The notes below the pieces were generated by a model. That model was given only the letters and a program-made list of their open reading frames with translations. It did no database searches and was not told where the DNA came from. A stretch of 64,000 bases of DNA from Hemerocallis citrina. Lineage: Eukaryota > Streptophyta > Magnoliopsida > Asparagales > Asphodelaceae. Positions 62,672 to 64,000 of the stretch are shown here, piece after piece. The DNA lies in NCBI GenBank assembly GCA_017893485.1, contig JACEHZ010000198.1:930001-994000 (forward strand), written 5' to 3'. A program made the translations under genes and the position numbers. The stretch's first letter is position 1. Every line of letters begins with the position of its first letter.

Positions 62672-63870
62672 GGGAGAATGACCGATTAGCACCTAAAATT
62701 TATAGAAATTACCTACACACACCTAAAGTTTATATAATATCCCAATAGTACCCAAACTTCTATTATTTGGACCTAAAGACCCCCGCCGTTAATTTCTCAG
62801 TTAAGTTAATGGAATATTCCTAGAATATACCCCTTAACGGGTTTAAACTCGTTAAGAGGCACGTGAAAAGACCAAAATATCCTCCAAAATAATTTTAATG
62901 ACTCCCTCTCTCTCTCACTTAAACGTAGACAGAAAGAGTTAGAGAGAGATAGAGAGAGAGGCAGAGACAGAGAATGAGAGAGAAAGAGAGAGAGCGCTAG
63001 AGAGAGAGAGGGGAAAACAGAGAGAAATAGACAGAGAGAGGGAGATAACGAGAGTGGGAGAGAGATGGTTACAGTGAAGCTCGACAGCAAGGAGGAGGAG
63101 GCGGGGAGTGGTCGACGAGGAGGCAATCATGAGCTCGGAGGGAGCTCGAAGGTGGCAGTGGTGGCGAGAGTGGATGGGTATGGTCGGAAGCTCAAGGGGG
63201 AGGGGAGCGGTGGAGTTCGAGAGCTCGAAATGGAGCTTAGTGGTGGTGCTGACGGCAGCGAGGAGGAGAGGAGGAGCTTCGGAGGTTGGCGGTAGCGACG
63301 GAGGGAAGCTCGAGTGTGACGACGATGGCAAGGAGGAGTTTCGGAGGAGGTTGAAGGTGGTGGCAGAGTTGTGGCGAGGCGCTCGTCGACTGTGATGGAG
63401 CTTGGGGTGCTTCGGTGGTGTTCGTCGAGGGCAGTGAGTGGTGGTGGTGGTGAGGACAGCAGCGGAGGAAGTGTGCGGTAGTGGAGGAGAGCAGCGGAGG
63501 AGGTGTGCGGTGGAGTCGAGGGTGGTGGCGAAGGTAATGGAGATGGCGAGGAGGTGCTTCGGGTGGAAGAGAGGTGGTCGGAGGCGGAGCTCGGTGGCGA
63601 TGGTGGAGAGGAGGTGTGGCATTGGGGGGTCGGGCTTTTGGGTTGTCGTCGAAGGGGAAGAGGAAGAAACAGAGAATGGAGAAGAAAAAAGGTGGGGGTG
63701 GGGGTAAAAAAGTAATTTCACTCTCTAATTGTTAAAAAACTAACTGAATTGGACGTCAGGTGCTTATAGGTCCAATTTTGAAATGTTCAGGTGTGTTTAG
63801 GGTATTACCGTCACTTCAGGTGTGTGTAGGGCATTAGGACAAACATTAGGTGCCTATAGGTCCTTCCCCC
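62672..63870. mobile_element. Mutator-like non-autonomous element (1.2 kb) with GC-rich interior
   Basis: Nine-base repeats AACTAATAA flank it (62663-62671 and 63871-63879). The ends GGGAGAATGACCGATTAGCA and, reversed, GGGGGAAGGACCTATAGGCA continue as inverted repeats for about 120 bp (CACCTAAA, CTACACACACCT). The interior is a GA microsatellite (62900-63065) and a GC-rich stretch to 63700, unlike the AT-rich flanks. Frames on both strands are low-complexity (Glu/Gly/Arg or Ser/Pro/Leu) and match no family I know. Confidence 0.72.
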
Positions 63871-63879
63871 AACTAATAA

Positions 63880-64000
63880 GCATATAAGTTCTCTCTCTCC
63901 TCCTCGAAAATTCGGAAGACGATTTTGAAAACCCAAAATATCATATCCCCAATTTTCGGAATCTCCTCTCTCCTCCCTCCCTCCTCCGACCACCTTCTCC
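63880..64000. other. CT-rich DNA at the window edge
   Basis: CTCTCTCTCCTCCTCG and CTCCTCTCTCCTCCCTCCCT resemble a plant 5' UTR on the + strand, but no start codon or protein is seen before the window ends. Confidence 0.3.

Noticed and set aside
62939..63721. 260-residue open frame on the - strand and Glu/Gly-rich frames on the + strand
   Set aside because: Low-complexity Ser/Leu/Pro or Glu/Arg/Gly peptides created by GA/CT microsatellite and GC-rich DNA; no domain.

Overview
The window is repeat-rich plant nuclear DNA, almost certainly from a eudicot. The evidence is one spliced host gene for an armadillo-repeat protein with GT-AG introns, surrounded by plant-type L1 LINEs, Ty1/copia and Ty3/gypsy Tat elements, Helitrons and several MITE families. 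The species cannot be told from the sequence. About 90% of the window is mobile DNA, much of it nested.

Layout. 1-4177: decayed L1 LINE on the + strand, cut by the window edge. 4178-7117: nested small elements (Stowaway-like MITE holding a Mutator-type foldback MITE; two Helitrons, one holding a PIF/Harbinger-like MITE with palindrome arrays). 7118-15056: full-length L1 LINE on the - strand with a 17-bp target duplication. 15057-16904: two more 5'-truncated copies of the same LINE family, inserted at copies of one short site. 17172-19298: the host ARM-repeat gene (two exons). 20388-25320: full-length copia element with TGTAC target duplication, coding region broken. 25353-28985: a tiny LINE fragment, a tandem Helitron, a LINE-derived composite and Helitron-like ends.

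29221-49835 is the most interesting part: an old Tat-lineage Ty3/gypsy element (element A, - strand) interrupted at 33968-44312 by a young Tat element (element B, - strand) with near-identical 771-bp LTRs and TATAT flanks. Element B has an open 1404-residue protease-RT-RNase H-integrase frame but no gag. It also carries, on the opposite strand, a four-exon gene whose reading frame is open across all three introns (35986-38819). Element A has a decayed relative of the same antisense gene. Both elements carry tandem-repeat arrays that differ from each other.

49836-56289: 5'-truncated LINE of the same family as the 7-15 kb copy, invaded by a 316-bp TRIM and by a 2.9-kb solo LTR. 56290-57397: AT-rich DNA with a 35-base G run. 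57393-60930: copia element lacking gag and protease. 61472-64000: a second PIF/Harbinger-like MITE, a foldback MITE and a Mutator-like element of 1.2 kb with a GC-rich interior.

The only ordinary cellular gene is at 17172-19298. The other coding capacity serves, or once served, retrotransposition. The antisense gene of element B is the best candidate for a poorly understood function.
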